In this document: positions 8,801-22,071 of the stretch, piece by piece
Numbering within the stretch: position 1 is the first letter of the stretch
How the letters are laid out: each line of letters starts with the position of its first letter
From: Limanda limanda
Lineage: Eukaryota; Chordata; Actinopteri; Pleuronectiformes; Pleuronectidae
Direction: 5' to 3'
Assembly (NCBI RefSeq): GCF_963576545.1
Contig: NW_026870413.1
Coordinates: forward strand, 186,001-250,000
DNA length: 64,000 bases
Translations under genes and position numbers: made by a program
Notes under the pieces: generated by a model
The model's input: the letters and a program-made list of their open reading frames with translations, nothing else
Told to the model about the DNA's origin: nothing
Database searches by the model: none

Positions 8801-11800
8801 ATGGGGTAGCGCGCATCGATCGGTACCATCCTTGAGCTTCTCCGACTTTCGGAAGGGTTAGGGTTAGGGTTAGGGATGAAAGCACATAGGAGAAAGAGAT
8901 ATTCTTGAATAACTTTTTTTGTGAAGGTCGGAGAGACTTGCAAGTAGGCTCTACCCCCACTAAATGGGGTTGCGCGCATCGATCGGTACCATCCTTGAGC
9001 TTCTCCGACTTTCGGAAGGGTTAGGGTTAGGGTTAGGGATGAAAGCACATAGGAGAAAGAGATATTCTTGAATAACTTTTTTTGTGAAGGTCGGAGAGAC
9101 TTGGAAAGTGGTTGCATCTGGACTAATTTGGGTCCTGCAGATCGATTGGTACCATCCCCGAGCTTGTACGACCTTCGGAAGAGGTCGACCGACGAAATTC
9201 CCCCAAATCTGAGGAGATATTCTTGAATAACTTTTTTTGTGAAGGTCGGAGAGACTTGCAAGTAGGCTCTACCCCCACTAAATGGGGTTGCGCGCATCGA
9301 TCGGTACCATCCTTGAGCTTCTCCGACTTTCGGAAGGGTTAGGGTTAGGGTAAGGGATGAAAGCACATAGGAGAAAGAGATATTCTTGAATAACTTTTTT
9401 TGTGAAGGTCGGAGAGACTTGCAAGTAGGCTCTACCCCCACTAAATGGGGTAGCGCGCATCGATCGGTACCATCCTTGAGCTTCTCCGACTTTCGGAAGG
9501 GTTAGGGTTAGGGTTAGGGATGAAAGCACATAGGAGAAAGAGATATTCTTGAATAACTTTTTTTGTGAAGGTCGGAGAGACTTGCAAGTAGGCTCTACCC
9601 CCACTAAATGGGGTAGCGCGCATCGATCGGTACCATCCTTGAGCTTCTCCGACTTTCGGAAGGGTTAGGGTTAGGGTTAGGGATGAAAGCACATAGGAGA
9701 AAGAGATATTCTTGAATAACTTTTTTTGTGAAGGTCGGAGAGACTTGCAAGTAGGCTCTACCCCCACTAAATGGGGTAGCGCGCATCGATCGGTACCATC
9801 CTTGAGCTTCTCCGACTTTCGGAAGGGTTAGGGTTAGGGTTAGGGATGAAAGCACATAGGAGAAAGAGATATTCTTGAATAACTTTTTTTGTGAAGGTCG
9901 GAGAGACTTGGAAAGTGGTTGCATCTGGACTAATTTGGGTCCTGCGGATCGATTGGTACCATACCCGAGCTTGTACGACCTTCGGAAGAGGTCGACCGAC
10001 GAAATTCCCCCAAATCTGAGGAGATATTCTTGAATAACTTTTTTTGTGAAGGTCGGAGAGACTTGCAAGTAGGCTCTACCCCCACTAAATGGGGTAGCGC
10101 GCATCGATCGGTACCATCCTTGAGCTTCTCCGACTTTCGGAAGGGTTAGGGTTAGGGTTAGGGATGAAAGCACATAGGAGAAAGAGATATTCTTGAATAA
10201 CTTTTTTTGTGAAGGTCGGAGAGACTTGCAAGTAGGCTCTACCCCCACTAAATGGGGTAGCGCGCATCGATCGGTACCATCCTTGAGCTTCTCCGACTTT
10301 CGGAAGGGTTAGGGTTAGGGTTAGGGATGAAAGCACATAGGAGAAAGAGATATTCTTGAATAACTTTTTTTGTGAAGGTCGGAGAGACTTGCAAGTAGGC
10401 TCTACCCCCACTAAATGGGGTTGCGCGCATCGATCGGTACCATCCTTGAGCTTCTCCGACTTTCGGAAGGGTTAGGGTTAGGGTTAGGGATGAAAGCACA
10501 TAGGAGAAAGAGATATTCTTGAATAACTTTTTTTGTGAAGGTCGGAGAGACTTGGAAAGTGGTTGCATCTGGACTAATTTGGGTCCTGCAGATCGATTGG
10601 TACCATCCCCGAGCTTGTACGACCTTCGGAAGAGGTCGACCGACGAAATTCCCCCAAATCTGAGGAGATATTCTTGAATAACTTTTTTTGTGAAGGTCGG
10701 AGAGACTTGCAAGTAGGCTCTACCCCCACTAAATGGGGTAGCGCGCATCGATCGGTACCATCCTTGAGCTTCTCCGACTTTCGGAAGGGTTAGGGTTAGG
10801 GTTAGGGATGAAAGCACATAGGAGAAAGAGATATTCTTGAATAACTTTTTTTGTGAAGGTCGGAGAGACTTGGAAAGTGGTTGCATCTGGACTAATTTGG
10901 GTCCTGCGAATCGATTGGTACCATCCCCGAGCTTGTACGACCTTCGGAAGAGGTCGACCGACGAAATTCCCCCAAATCTGAGGAGATATTCTTGAATAAC
11001 TTTTTTTGTGAAGGTCGGAGAGACTTGCAAGTAGGCTCTACCCCCACTAAATGGGGTAGCGCGCATCGATCGGTACCATCCTTGAGCTTCTCCGACTTTC
11101 GGAAGGGTTAGGGTTAGGGTTAGGGATGAAAGCACATAGGAGAAAGAGATATTCTTGAATAACTTTTTTTGTGAAGGTCGGAGAGACTTGCAAGTAGGCT
11201 CTACCCCCACTAAATGGGGTAGCGCGCATCGATCGGTACCATCCTTGAGCTTCTCCGACTTTCGGAAGGGTTAGGGTTAGGGTTAGGGATGAAAGCACAT
11301 AGGAGAAAGAGATATTCTTGAATAACTTTTTTTGTGAAGGTCGGAGAGACTTGGAAAGTGGTTGCATCTGGACTAATTTGGGTCCTGCGGATCGATTGGT
11401 ACCATCCCCGAGCTTGTACGACCTTCGGAAGAGGTCGACCGACGAAATTCCCCCAAATCTGAGGAGATATTCTTGAATAACTTTTTTTGTGAAGGTCGGA
11501 GAGACTTGCAAGTAGGCTCTACCCCCACTAAATGGGGTAGCGCGCATCGATCGGTACCATCCTTGAGCTTCTCCGACTTTCGGAAGGGTTAGGGTTAGGG
11601 TTAGGGATGAAAGCACATAGGAGAAAGAGATATTCTTGAATAACTTTTTTTGTGAAGGTCGGAGAGACTTGCAAGTAGGCTCTACCCCCACTAAATGGGG
11701 TAGCGCGCATCGATCGGTACCATCCTTGAGCTTCTCCGACTTTCGGAAGGGTTAGGGTTAGGGTTAGGGATGAAAGCACATAGGAGAAAGAGATATTCTT

Positions 11801-14800
11801 GAATAACTTTTTTTGTGAAGGTCGGAGAGACTTGGAAAGTGGTTGCATCTGGACTAATTTGGGTCCTGCGGATCGATTGGTACCATCCCCGAGCTTGTAC
11901 GACCTTCGGAAGAGGTCGACCGACGAAATTCCCCCAAATCTGAGGAGATATTCTTGAATAACTTTTTTTGTGAAGGTCGGAGAGACTTGCAAGTAGGCTC
12001 TACCCCCACTAAATGGGGTAGCGCGCATCGATCGGTACCATCCTTGAGCTTCTCCGACTTTCGGAAGGGTTAGGGTTAGGGTTAGGGATGAAAGCACATA
12101 GGAGAAAGAGATATTCTTGAATAACTTTTTTTGTGAAGGTCGGAGAGACTTGCAAGTAGGCTCTACCCCCACTAAATGGGGTAGCGCGCATCGATCGGTA
12201 CCATCCTTGAGCTTCTCCGACTTTCGGAAGGGTTAGGGTTAGGGTTAGGGATGAAAGCACATAGGAGAAAGAGATATTCTTGAATAACTTTTTTTGTGAA
12301 GGTCGGAGAGACTTGCAAGTAGGCTCTACCCCCACTAAATGGGGTAGCGCGCATCGATCGGTACCATCCTTGAGCTTCTCCGACTTTCGGAAGGGTTAGG
12401 GTTAGGGTTAGGGATGAAAGCACATAGGAGAAAGAGATATTCTTGAATAACTTTTTTTGTGAAGGTCGGAGAGACTTGCAAGTAGGCTCTACCCCCACTA
12501 AATGGGGTAGCGCGCATCGATCGGTACCATCCTTGAGCTTCTCCGACTTTCGGAAGGGTTAGGGTTAGGGTTAGGGATGAAAGCACATAGGAGAAAGAGA
12601 TATTCTTGAATAACTTTTTTTGTGAAGGTCGGAGAGACTTGGAAAGTGGTTGCATCTGGACTAATTTGGGTCCTGCGGATCGATTGGTACCATCCCCGAG
12701 CTTGTACGACCTTCGGAAGAGGTCGACCGACGAAATTCCCCCAAATCTGAGGAGATATTCTTGAATAACTTTTTTTGTGAAGGTCGGAGAGACTTGCAAG
12801 TAGGCTCTACCCCCACTAAATGGGGTAGCGCGCATCGATCGGTACCATCCTTGAGCTTCTCCGACTTTCGGAAGGGTTAGGGTTAGGGTTAGGGATGAAA
12901 GCACATAGGAGAAAGAGATATTCTTGAATAACTTTTTTTGTGAAGGTCGGAGAGACTTGCAAGTAGGCTCTACCCCCACTAAATGGGGTAGCGCGCATCG
13001 ATCGGTACCATCCTTGAGCTTCTCCGACTTTCGGAAGGGTTAGGGTTAGGGTTAGGGATGAAAGCACATAGGAGAAAGAGATATTCTTGAATAACTTTTT
13101 TTGTGAAGGTCGGAGAGACTTGCAAGTAGGCTCTACCCCCACTAAATGGGGTAGCGCGCATCGATCGGTACCATCCTTGAGCTTCTCCGACTTTCGGAAG
13201 GGTTAGGGTTAGGGTTAGGGATGAAAGCACATAGGAGAAAGAGATATTCTTGAATAACTTTTTTTGTGAAGGTCGGAGAGACTTGGAAAGTGGTTGCATC
13301 TGGACTAATTTGGGTCCTGCGGATCGATTGGTACCATCCCCGAGCTTGTACGACCTTCGGAAGAGGTCGACCGACGAAATTCCCCCAAATCTGAGGAGAT
13401 ATTCTTGAATAACTTTTTTTGTGAAGGTCGGAGAGACTTGCAAGTAGGCTCTACCCCCACTAAATGGGGTAGCGCGCATCGATCGGTACCATCCTTGAGC
13501 TTCTCCGACTTTCGGAAGGGTTAGGGTTAGGGTTAGGGATGAAAGCACATAGGAGAAAGAGATATTCTTGAATAACTTTTTTTGTGAAGGTCGGAGAGAC
13601 TTGCAAGTAGGCTCTACCCCCACTAAATGGGGTAGCGCGCATCGATCGGTACCATCCTTGAGCTTCTCCGACTTTCGGAAGGGTTAGGGTTAGGGTTAGG
13701 GATGAAAGCACATAGGAGAAAGAGATATTCTTGAATAACTTTTTTTGTGAAGGTCGGAGAGACTTGCAAGTAGGCTCTACCCCCACTAAATGGGGTAGCG
13801 CGCATCGATCGGTACCATCCTTGAGCTTCTCCGACTTTCGGAAGGGTTAGGGTTAGGGTTAGGGATGAAAGCACATAGGAGAAAGAGATATTCTTGAATA
13901 ACTTTTTTTGTGAAGGTCGGAGAGACTTGGAAAGTGGTTGCATCTGGACTAATTTGGGTCCTGCGGATCGATTGGTACCATCCCCGAGCTTGTACGACCT
14001 TCGGAAGAGGTCGACCGACGAAATTCCCCCAAATCTGAGGAGATATTCTTGAATAACTTTTTTTGTGAAGGTCGGAGAGACTTGCAAGTAGGCTCTACCC
14101 CCACTAAATGGGGTAGCGCGCATCGATCGGTACCATCCTTGAGCTTCTCCGACTTTCGGAAGGGTTAGGGTTAGGGTTAGGGATGAAAGCACATAGGAGA
14201 AAGAGATATTCTTGAATAACTTTTTTTGTGAAGGTCGGAGAGACTTGCAAGTAGGCTCTACCCCCACTAAATGGGGTAGCGCGCATCGATCGGTACCATC
14301 CTTGAGCTTCTCCGACTTTCGGAAGGGTTAGGGTTAGGGTTAGGGATGAAAGCACATAGGAGAAAGAGATATTCTTGAATAACTTTTTTTGTGAAGGTCG
14401 GAGAGACTTGCAAGTAGGCTCTACCCCCACTAAATGGGGTAGCGCGCATCGATCGGTACCATCCTTGAGCTTCTCCGACTTTCGGAAGGGTTAGGGTTAG
14501 GGTTAGGGATGAAAGCACATAGGAGAAAGAGATATTCTTGAATAACTTTTTTTGTGAAGGTCGGAGAGACTTGCAAGTAGGCTCTACCCCCACTAAATGG
14601 GGTAGCGCGCATCGATCGGTACCATCCTTGAGCTTCTCCGACTTTCGGAAGGGTTAGGGTTAGGGTTAGGGATGAAAGCACATAGGAGAAAGAGATATTC
14701 TTGAATAACTTTTTTTGTGAAGGTCGGAGAGACTTGGAAAGTGGTTGCATCTGGACTAATTTGGGTCCTGCGGATCGATTGGTACCATCCCCGAGCTTGT

Positions 14801-17740
14801 ACGACCTTCGGAAGAGGTCGACCGACGAAATTCCCCCAAATCTGAGGAGATATTCTTGAATAACTTTTTTTGTGAAGGTCGGAGAGACTTGCAAGTAGGC
14901 TCTACCCCCACTAAATGGGGTAGCGCGCATCGATCGGTACCATCCTTGAGCTTCTCCGACTTTCGGAAGGGTTAGGGTTAGGGTTAGGGATGAAAGCACA
15001 TAGGAGAAAGAGATATTCTTGAATAACTTTTTTTGTGAAGGTCGGAGAGACTTGCAAGTAGGCTCTACCCCCACTAAATGGGGTAGCGCGCATCGATCGG
15101 TACCATCCTTGAGCTTCTCCGACTTTCGGAAGGGTTAGGGTTAGGGTTAGGGATGAAAGCACATAGGAGAAAGAGATATTCTTGAATAACTTTTTTTGTG
15201 AAGGTCGGAGAGACTTGCAAGTAGGCTCTACCCCCACTAAATGGGGTAGCGCGCATCGATCGGTACCATCCTTGAGCTTCTCCGACTTTCGGAAGGGTTA
15301 GGGTTAGGGTTAGGGATGAAAGCACATAGGAGAAAGAGATATTCTTGAATAACTTTTTTTGTGAAGGTCGGAGAGACTTGCAAGTAGGCTCTACCCCCAC
15401 TAAATGGGGTAGCGCGCATCGATCGGTACCATCCTTGAGCTTCTCCGACTTTCGGAAGGGTTAGGGTTAGGGTTAGGGATGAAAGCACATAGGAGAAAGA
15501 GATATTCTTGAATAACTTTTTTTGTGAAGGTCGGAGAGACTTGGAAAGTGGTTGCATCTGGACTAATTTGGGTCCTGCGGATCGATTGGTACCATCCCCG
15601 AGCTTGTACGACCTTCGGAAGAGGTCGACCGACGAAATTCCCCCAAATCTGAGGAGATATTCTTGAATAACTTTTTTTGTGAAGGTCGGAGAGACTTGCA
15701 AGTAGGCTCTACCCCCACTAAATGGGGTAGCGCGCATCGATCGGTACCATCCTTGAGCTTCTCCGACTTTCGGAAGGGTTAGGGTTAGGGTTAGGGATGA
15801 AAGCACATAGGAGAAAGAGATATTCTTGAATAACTTTTTTTGTGAAGGTCGGAGAGACTTGCAAGTAGGCTCTACCCCCACTAAATGGGGTAGCGCGCAT
15901 CGATCGGTACCATCCTTGAGCTTCTCCGACTTTCGGAAGGGTTAGGGTTAGGGTTAGGGATGAAAGCACATAGGAGAAAGAGATATTCTTGAATAACTTT
16001 TTTTGTGAAGGTCGGAGAGACTTGCAAGTAGGCTCTACCCCCACTAAATGGGGTTGCGCGCATCGATCGGTACCATCCTTGAGCTTCTCCGACTTTCGGA
16101 AGGGTTAGGGTTAGGGTTAGGGATGAAAGCACATAGGAGAAAGAGATATTCTTGAATAACTTTTTTTGTGAAGGTCGGAGAGACTTGGAAAGTGGTTGCA
16201 TCTGGACTAATTTGGGTCCTGCAGATCGATTGGTACCATCCCCGAGCTTGTACGACCTTCGGAAGAGGTCGACCGACGAAATTCCCCCAAATCTGAGGAG
16301 ATATTCTTGAATAACTTTTTTTGTGAAGGTCGGAGAGACTTGCAAGTAGGCTCTACCCCCACTAAATGGGGTTGCGCGCATCGATCGGTACCATCCTTGA
16401 GCTTTTCCGACTTTCGGAAGGGTTAGGGTTAGGGTAAGGGATGAAAGCACATAGGAGAAAGAGATATTCTTGAATAACTTTTTTTGTGAAGGTCGGAGAG
16501 ACTTGCAAGTAGGCTCTACCCCCACTAAATGGGGTAGCGCGCATCGATCGGTACCATCCTTGAGCTTCTCCGACTTTCGGAAGGGTTAGGGTTAGGGTTA
16601 GGGATGAAAGCACATAGGAGAAAGAGATATTCTTGAATAACTTTTTTTGTGAAGGTCGGAGAGACTTGCAAGTAGGCTCTACCCCCACTAAATGGGGTAG
16701 CGCGCATCGATCGGTACCATACTTGAGCTTCTCCGACTTTCGGAAGGGTTAGGGTTAGGGTTAGGGATGAAAGCACATAGGAGAAAGAGATATTCTTGAA
16801 TAACTTTTTTTGTGAAGGTCGGAGAGACTTGGAAAGTGGTTGCATCTGGACTAATTTGGGTCCTGCGGATCGATTGGTACCATCCCCGAGCTTGTACGAC
16901 CTTCGGAAGAGGTCGACCGACGAAATTCCCCCAAATCTGAGGAGATATTCTTGAATAACTTTTTTTGTGAAGGTCGGAGAGACTTGCAAGTAGGCTCTAC
17001 CCCCACTAAATGGGGTAGCGCGCATCGATCGGTACCATCCTTGAGCTTCTCCGACTTTCGAAAGGGTTAGGGTTAGGGTTAGGGATGAAAGCACATAGGA
17101 GAAAGAGATATTCTTGAATAACTTTTTTTGTGAAGGTCGGAGAGACTTGCAAGTAGGCTCTACCCCCACTAAATGGGGTAGCGCACATCGATCGGTACCA
17201 TCCTTGAGCTTCTCCGACTTTCGGAAGGGTTAGGGTTAGGGTTAGGGATGAAAGCACATAGGAGAAAGAGATATTCTTGAATAACTTTTTTTGTGAAGGT
17301 CGGAGAGACTTGAAAAGTGGTTGCATCTGGACTAATTTGGGTCCTGCGGATCGATTGGTACCATCCCCGAGCTTGTACGACCTTCGGAAGAGGTCGACCG
17401 ACGAAATTCCCCCAAATCTGAGGAGATATTCTTGAATAACTTTTTTTGTGAAGGTCGGAGAGACTTGCAAGTAGGCTCTACCCCCACTAAATGGGGTAGC
17501 GCGCATCGATCGGAACCATTCTTGAGCTTCTCCGACTTTCGGAAGGGTTAGGGTTAGGGTTAGGGATGAAAGCACATAGGAGAAAGACATATTCTTGAAT
17601 AACTTTTTTTGTGAAGGTCGGAGAGACTTGGAAAGTGGTTGCATCTGGACTAATTTGGGTCCTGCGGATCGATTGGTACCATCCCCGAGCTTGTACGACC
17701 TTCGGAAGAGGTCGACCGACGAAATTCCCCCAAATCTGAG
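3587..17740 (+). repeat. Array segment 2, between Z1 and Z2
   Basis: Two A units, then B at 3913. A runs between successive B units are 6, 3, 1, 3, 1, 2, 5, 3, 4, 3, 1, 2, 2, 4, 3, 3, 4, 4, 3, 3, 2, 1. B units begin at 3913, 5046, 5690, 6008, 6652, 6970, 7445, 8415, 9059, 9866, 10510, 10828, 11309, 11790, 12597, 13241, 13885, 14692, 15499, 16143, 16787, 17268 and 17586. One A (7125-7281) lacks a TTAGGG. About 11.9 to 15.6 kb is the most uniform part, with nearly variant-free A and GCGGATC-type B units. No gene is seen. Confidence 0.9.
7125..7281 (+). repeat. 157-bp A unit lacking one TTAGGG (first of ten)
   Basis: The telomere-like run has three G-triplets instead of four; the rest matches A. 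The other nine are 21597-21753, 28339-28495, 28814-28970, 33322-33478, 33797-33953, 40385-40541, 45205-45361, 45517-45673 and 47280-47436. Several are copies through higher-order duplication (7125, 21597, 28339 and 33322 are the same lineage), so there are fewer events than units. Confidence 0.92.
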
Positions 17741-20700
17741 GAGATATTCTTGAATAACTTTTTTTGTGAAGGTCGGAGAGACTTGCAAGTAGGCTCTACC
17801 CCCACTAAATGGGGTAGCGCGCATCGATCGGTAGCATCCCCGAGCTTGTACGACCTTCGGAAGAGGTCGACCGACGAAATTCCCCCAAATCTGAGGAGAT
17901 ATTCTTGAATAACTTTTTTTGTGAAGGTCGGAGAGACTTGCAAGTAGGCTCTACCCCCACTAAATGGGGTTGCGCGCATCGATCGGTACCATCCTTGAGC
18001 TTCTCCGACTTTCGGAAGGGTTAGGGTTAGAGTTAGGGATGAAAGCACATAGGAGAAAGAGATATTCTTGAATAACTTTTTTTGTGAAGGTCAGAGAGAC
18101 TTGCAAGTAGGCTCTACCCCCACTAAATGGGGTAGCGCACATCGATCGGTACCATCCTTGAGCTTCTCCGACTTTCGGAAGGGTTAGGGTTAGGGTTAGG
18201 GATGAAAGCACATAGGAGAAAGAGATATTCTTGAATAACTTTTTTTGTGAAGGTCGGAGAGACTTGGAAAGTGGTTGCATCTGGACTAATTTGGGTCCTG
18301 CGGATCGATTGGTACCATCCCCGAGCTTGTACGACCTTCGGAAGAGGTCGACCGACGAAATTCCCCCAAATCTGAGGAGATATTCTTGAATAACTTTTTT
18401 TGTGAAGGTCGGAGAGACATGCAAGTAGGCTCTACCCCCACTAAATGGGGTTGCGCGCATCGATCGGTACCATCCTTGAGCTTCTCCGACTTTCGGAAGG
18501 GTTAGGGTTAGGGTTAGGGATGAAAGCACATAGGAGAAAGAGATATTCTTGAATAACTTTTTTTGTGAAGGTCGGAGAGACTTGCAAGTAGGCTCTACCC
18601 CCACTAAATGGGGTAGCGCGCATCGATCGGTACCATCCTTGAGCTTCTCCGACTTTCGGAAGGGTTAGGGTTAGGGTTAGGGATGAAAGCACATAGGAGA
18701 AAGAGATATTCTTGAATAACTTTTTTTGTGAAGGTCGGAGAGACTTGCAAGTAGGCTCTACCCCCACTAAATGGGGTAGCGCGCATCGATCGGTACCATC
18801 CTTGAGCTTCTCCGACTTTCGGAAGGGTTAGGGTTAGGGTTAGGGATGAAAGCACATAGGAGAAAGAGATATTCTTGAATAACTTTTTTTGTGAAGGTCG
18901 GAGAGACTTGCAAGTAGGCTCTACCCCCACTAAATGGGGTAGCGCGCATCGATCGGTACCATCCTTGAGCTTCTCCGACTTTCGGAAGGGTTAGGGTTAG
19001 GGTTAGGGATGAAAGCACATAGGAGAAAGAGATATTCTTGAATAACTTTTTTTGTGAAGGTCGGAGAGACTTGCAAGTAGGCTCTACCCCCACTAAATGG
19101 GGTAGCGCGCATCGATCGGTACCATCCTTGAGCTTCTCCGACTTTCGGAAGGGTTAGGGTTAGGGTTAGGGATGAAAGCACATAGGAGAAAGAGATATTC
19201 TTGAATAACTTTTTTTGTGAAGGTCGGAGAGACTTGCAAGTAGGCTCTACCCCCACTAAATGGGGTTGCGCGCATCGATCGGTACCATCCTTGAGCTTCT
19301 CCGACTTTCGGAAGGGTTAGGGTTAGGGTTAGGGATGAAAGCACATAGGAGAAAGAGATATTCTTGAATAACTTTTTTTGTGAAGGTCGGAGAGACTTGG
19401 AAAGTGGTTGCATCTGGACTAATTTGGGTCCTGCAGATCGATTGGTACCATCCCCGAGCTTGTACGACCTTCGGAAGAGGTCGACCGACGAAATTCCCCC
19501 AAATCTGAGGAGATATTCTTGAATAACTTTTTTTGTGAAGGTCGGAGAGACTTGCAAGTAGGCTCTTCCCCCACTAAATGGGGTTGCGCGCATCGATCGG
19601 TACCATCCTTGAGCTTCTCCGACTTTCGGAAGGGTTAGGGTTAGGGTAAGGGATGAAAGCACATAGGAGAAAGAGATATTCTTGAATAACTTTTTTTGTG
19701 AAGGTCGGAGAGACTTGCAAGTAGGCTCTACCCCCACTAAATGGGGTAGCGCGCATCGATCGGTACCATCCTTGAGCTTCTCCGACTTTCGGAAGGGTTA
19801 GGGTTAGGGTTAGGGATGAAAGCACATAGGAGAAAGAGATATTCTTGAATAACTTTTTTTGTGAAGGTCGGAGAGACTTGCAAGTAGGCTCTACCCCCAC
19901 TAAATGGGGTAGCGCGCATCGATCGGTACCATCCTTGAGCTTCTCCGACTTTCGGAAGGGTTAGGGTTAGGGTTAGGGATGAAAGCACATAGGAGAAAGA
20001 GATATTCTTGAATAACTTTTTTTGTGAAGGTCGGAGAGACTTGGAAAGTGGTTGCATCTGGACTAATTTGGGTCCTGCGGATCGATTGGTACCATCCCCG
20101 AGCTTGTACGACCTTCGGAAGAGGTCGACCGACGAAATTCCCCCAAATCTGAGGAGATATTCTTGAATAACTTTTTTTGTGAAGGTCGGAGAGACTTGCA
20201 AGTAGGCTCTACCCCCACTAAATGGGGTAGCGCGCATCGATCGGTACCATCCTTGAGCTTCTCCGACTTTCGGAAGGGTTAGGGTTAGGGTTAGGGATGA
20301 AAGCACATAGGAGAAAGAGATATTCTTGAATAACTTTTTTTGTGAAGGTCGGAGAGACTTGCAAGTAGGCTCTACCCCCACTAAATGGGGTAGCGCGCAT
20401 CGATCGGTACCATCCTTGAGCTTCTCCGACTTTCGGAAGGGTTAGGGTTAGGGTTAGGGATGAAAGCACATAGGAGAAAGAGATATTCTTGAATAACTTT
20501 TTTTGTGAAGGTCGGAGAGACTTGGAAAGTGGTTGCATCTGGACTAATTTGGGTCCTGCGGATCGATTGGTACCATACCCGAGCTTGTACGACCTTCGGA
20601 AGAGGTCGACCGACGAAATTCCCCCAAATCTGAGGAGATATTCTTGAATAACTTTTTTTGTGAAGGTCGGAGAGACTTGCAAGTAGGCTCTACCCCCACT

Positions 20701-22071
20701 AAATGGGGTAGCGCGCATCGATCGGTACCATCCTTGAGCTTCTCCGACTTTCGGAAGGGTTAGGGTTAGGGTTAGGGATGAAAGCACATAGGAGAAAGAG
20801 ATATTCTTGAATAACTTTTTTTGTGAAGGTCGGAGAGACTTGCAAGTAGGCTCTACCCCCACTAAATGGGGTAGCGCGCATCGATCGGTACCATCCTTGA
20901 GCTTCTCCGACTTTCGGAAGGGTTAGGGTTAGGGTTAGGGATGAAAGCACATAGGAGAAAGAGATATTCTTGAATAACTTTTTTTGTGAAGGTCGGAGAG
21001 ACTTGCAAGTAGGCTCTACCCCCACTAAATGGGGTTGCGCGCATCGATCGGTACCATCCTTGAGCTTCTCCGACTTTCGGAAGGGTTAGGGTTAGGGTTA
21101 GGGATGAAAGCACATAGGAGAAAGAGATATTCTTGAATAACTTTTTTTGTGAAGGTCGGAGAGACTTGGAAAGTGGTTGCATCTGGACTAATTTGGGTCC
21201 TGCAGATCGATTGGTACCATCCCCGAGCTTGTACGACCTTCGGAAGAGGTCGACCGACGAAATTCCCCCAAATCTGAGGAGATATTCTTGAATAACTTTT
21301 TTTGTGAAGGTCGGAGAGACTTGCAAGTAGGCTCTACCCCCACTAAATGGGGTAGCGCGCATCGATCGGTACCATCCTTGAGCTTCTCCGACTTTCGGAA
21401 GGGTTAGGGTTAGGGTTAGGGATGAAAGCACATAGGAGAAAGAGATATTCTTGAATAACTTTTTTTGTGAAGGTCGGAGAGACTTGGAAAGTGGTTGCAT
21501 CTGGACTAATTTGGGTCCTGCGAATCGATTGGTACCATCCCCGAGCTTGTACGACCTTCGGAAGAGGTCGACCGACGAAATTCCCCCAAATCTGAGGAGA
21601 TATTCTTGAATAACTTTTTTTGTGAAGGTCGGAGAGACTTGCAAGTAGGCTCTACCCCCACTAAATGGGGTAGCGCGCATCGATCGGTACCATCCTTGAG
21701 CTTCTCCGACTTTCGGAAGGGTTAGGGTTAGGGATGAAAGCACATAGGAGAAAGAGATATTCTTGAATAACTTTTTTTGTGAAGGTCGGAGAGACTTGCA
21801 AGTAGGCTCTACCCCCACTAAATGGGGTAGCGCGCATCGATCGGTACCATCCTTGAGCTTCTCCGACTTTCGGAAGGGTTAGGGTTAGGGTTAGGGATGA
21901 AAGCACATAGGAGAAAGAGATATTCTTGAATAACTTTTTTTGTGAAGGTCGGAGAGACTTGGAAAGTGGTTGCATCTGGACTAATTTGGGTCCTGCGGAT
22001 CGATTGGTACCATCCCCGAGCTTGTACGACCTTCGGAAGAGGTCGACCGACGAAATTCCCCCAAATCTGAG
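16143..22071 (+). repeat. 6.7-kb higher-order repeat, copy 1 (contains Z2)
   Basis: Unit order 16143-22071 recurs at 22879-28813 with a shift of 6736 bp. The shift becomes 6742 after 26 kb because one A gained a TTAGGG. Shared rare variants include CTTTTCCGAC near 16405 and 23141, CCATACTTGAG near 16719 and 23455, and CTTTCGAAAG near 17057 and 23793. The copies are adjacent but separated by about 0.8 kb of array (22072-22878). Confidence 0.88.
17741..17895 (+). repeat. Z2: hybrid A/B monomer
   Basis: Same structure and breakpoint interval as Z1, displaced by exactly 14309 bp. It differs by a private C to G at 17834 that destroys the GGTACC palindrome. The A unit behind it carries TTAGAG at 18031 and GTCAGAG in the next core, as after Z1. 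It is a copy of the same recombinant, not an independent crossover, because the flanking rare variants are shared. Confidence 0.92.
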
